36,393 bases of DNA from NCBI RefSeq assembly GCF_016862555.1, contig NZ_BONE01000078.1, forward strand, positions 1-36,393, written 5' to 3'. The notes beneath the pieces are model-generated. The model made no database searches. It had not been told where the DNA came from and was given only the letters and a program-made list of their open reading frames with translations. The DNA is from Asanoa siamensis. GTDB taxonomy: Bacteria; Actinomycetota; Actinomycetes; Mycobacteriales; Micromonosporaceae. The position numbers and the translations under genes are program-made. The number at the start of each line of letters is the position of its first letter. Within the stretch, counting starts at the first letter, position 1. Of this stretch, positions 35,712-36,393 are shown piece after piece.

Positions 35712-36393
35712 CCCCCCGACTCACCCGAGCCGATCTCGACGCGCTTCCCACCTACGTGCCGGGCCGCAGCCCCGCCGACCTGGCCCGCGAGCTAGGCCTG
35801 GCCGAGGCGATCAAGCTGGCCAGCAACGAGGTGCCCTACGGCCCGCTGCCCGGCGTCGTCGAGGCGATCGCGGAGGCCGCGATCAACACGCACCGCTACC
35901 CGGACATGGGCGTCGTGGAACTGCGCGACGCGTTCGCGGCCAAGCTCGGCGTCGCCGCCGACCGGGTCGCCACCGGCTGCGGTTCGGTCGCGCTGGCCGA
36001 GCACCTGGTGCGGGCCACCTGCCTGCCGGGCGACGAGGTCATCTACTCCTGGCGGTCGTTCGAGGCCTACCCGATCATCGCCGCGACGACCGGCGCCACC
36101 AGCGTGCGGGTGCCCAACACCGCCGACCACGGCCACGACCTCGAGGCGATGTCGGCGGCGATCACCGACCGGACCCGCCTGATCTTCGTCTGCACCCCCA
36201 ACAACCCCACGGGCACGGCGATCGGCCGCGCCGAGCTGACCCGCTTCCTCGACTCCGTGCCGGACGACGTGCTGGTGGTGATCGACGAGGCCTACCAGGA
36301 GTTCGTCACCGACCCCGACGTCCCGGACGGCCTCGAAGCCTTCGGCGACCGGCCGAACGTGGCCGTCCTGCGCACGCTGTCCAAGGCCTGGGG
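35708..36393 (+). CDS. hisC: HisC-type aminotransferase, 3' part outside window
   Basis: The first 228 residues of a PLP class I/II aminotransferase are present; the gene continues past the right edge. Motifs are [42 protein letters not shown] and [10 protein letters not shown], ending at the PLP lysine K226 in TLSKAW. This is the histidinol-phosphate/aromatic aminotransferase group. Beside hpd, the likely role is transamination of tyrosine (or phenylalanine) to the keto acid used by Hpd; histidine biosynthesis is the alternative, and the gene symbol is by family only. ATG at 35708 overlaps the RDD stop by 4 bp. Confidence 0.85.
   Translation, partial: MTPRLTRADLDALPTYVPGRSPADLARELGLAEAIKLASNEVPYGPLPGVVEAIAEAAINTHRYPDMGVVELRDAFAAKLGVAADRVATGCGSVALAEHLVRATCLPGDEVIYSWRSFEAYPIIAATTGATSVRVPNTADHGHDLEAMSAAITDRTRLIFVCTPNNPTGTAIGRAELTRFLDSVPDDVLVVIDEAYQEFVTDPDVPDGLEAFGDRPNVAVLRTLSKAW

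Overview
The window comes from a high-GC Gram-positive chromosome, most likely a filamentous actinobacterium of the Micromonosporaceae type (Actinoplanes/Micromonospora relatives). This is inferred from the GC-rich codon third positions, frequent GTG starts, 1-4 bp stop/start overlaps, actinobacterial families (DUF3263, DUF4032, DUF2510/RDD, MsiK-like ATPase, phytase-like secreted protein) and tRNA-Thr without an encoded CCA. No prophage, integrase, intact insertion sequence or CRISPR array is seen. Most of the window is ordinary chromosomal metabolism; the unusual material is in fusion architecture, regulatory DNA and small repeats.

Layout. 1-424: non-coding, with a 13-14 bp tandem repeat and a long hairpin built from two operator-like palindromes. 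425-2918 (minus): a DUF3263 protein, a 98-bp inverted-repeat element, and an ABC-2 type exporter (permease plus ATPase). 2985-6841: a DeoR regulator divergent from a translationally coupled amino-sugar operon (SIS isomerase/deaminase, ROK kinase, nagA), with two near-identical operator candidates between them. 6834-8767 (minus): APC permease and PAP2 phosphatase. 8821-10179 (minus): secreted trypsin-like protease. 10319-11533: DUF4032 kinase-like protein, convergent with a two-RCK channel-like protein (11525-13336) that lacks a normal K+ filter. 13454-14695: secreted low-complexity protein. 14760-16315: methyltransferase plus DUF3626 pair. 16406-18423 (minus): LacI regulator behind an AbiEi/DUF559-like gene, with a DnaA-box cluster upstream. 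18532-21774: IclR regulator divergent from cysS-rlmB. 21835-23037: secreted phytase-like protein. 23121-25751: a membrane-spanning Hsp70-ATPase/beta-propeller fusion. About 0.5 kb of non-coding DNA, then a MsiK-like sugar ABC ATPase (minus), tRNA-Thr(UGU), and the minus-strand group PQQ-propeller protein, class I fumarase, class II fumarase. 32300-36393: an AsnC/Lrp regulator divergent from hpd (4-hydroxyphenylpyruvate dioxygenase), two RDD membrane proteins and a HisC-type aminotransferase cut by the window end.

How the genes work together. The SIS-ROK-NagA operon would phosphorylate, deacetylate and deaminate/isomerise N-acetylglucosamine-type sugars under DeoR control. MsiK-like ATPases typically energise several sugar importers. 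The aminotransferase and Hpd form the first two steps of tyrosine breakdown, under an AsnC regulator with two in-phase boxes. The two fumarases are different folds for the same TCA step. The most interesting protein is the Hsp70-propeller fusion, which links a cytoplasmic chaperone-type ATPase to an extracytoplasmic beta-propeller; a second, stand-alone membrane-anchored propeller lies 5 kb away. The most interesting DNA is the DnaA-box cluster near 18.45-18.53 kb, the paired AsnC boxes and the hairpin at 263-308.
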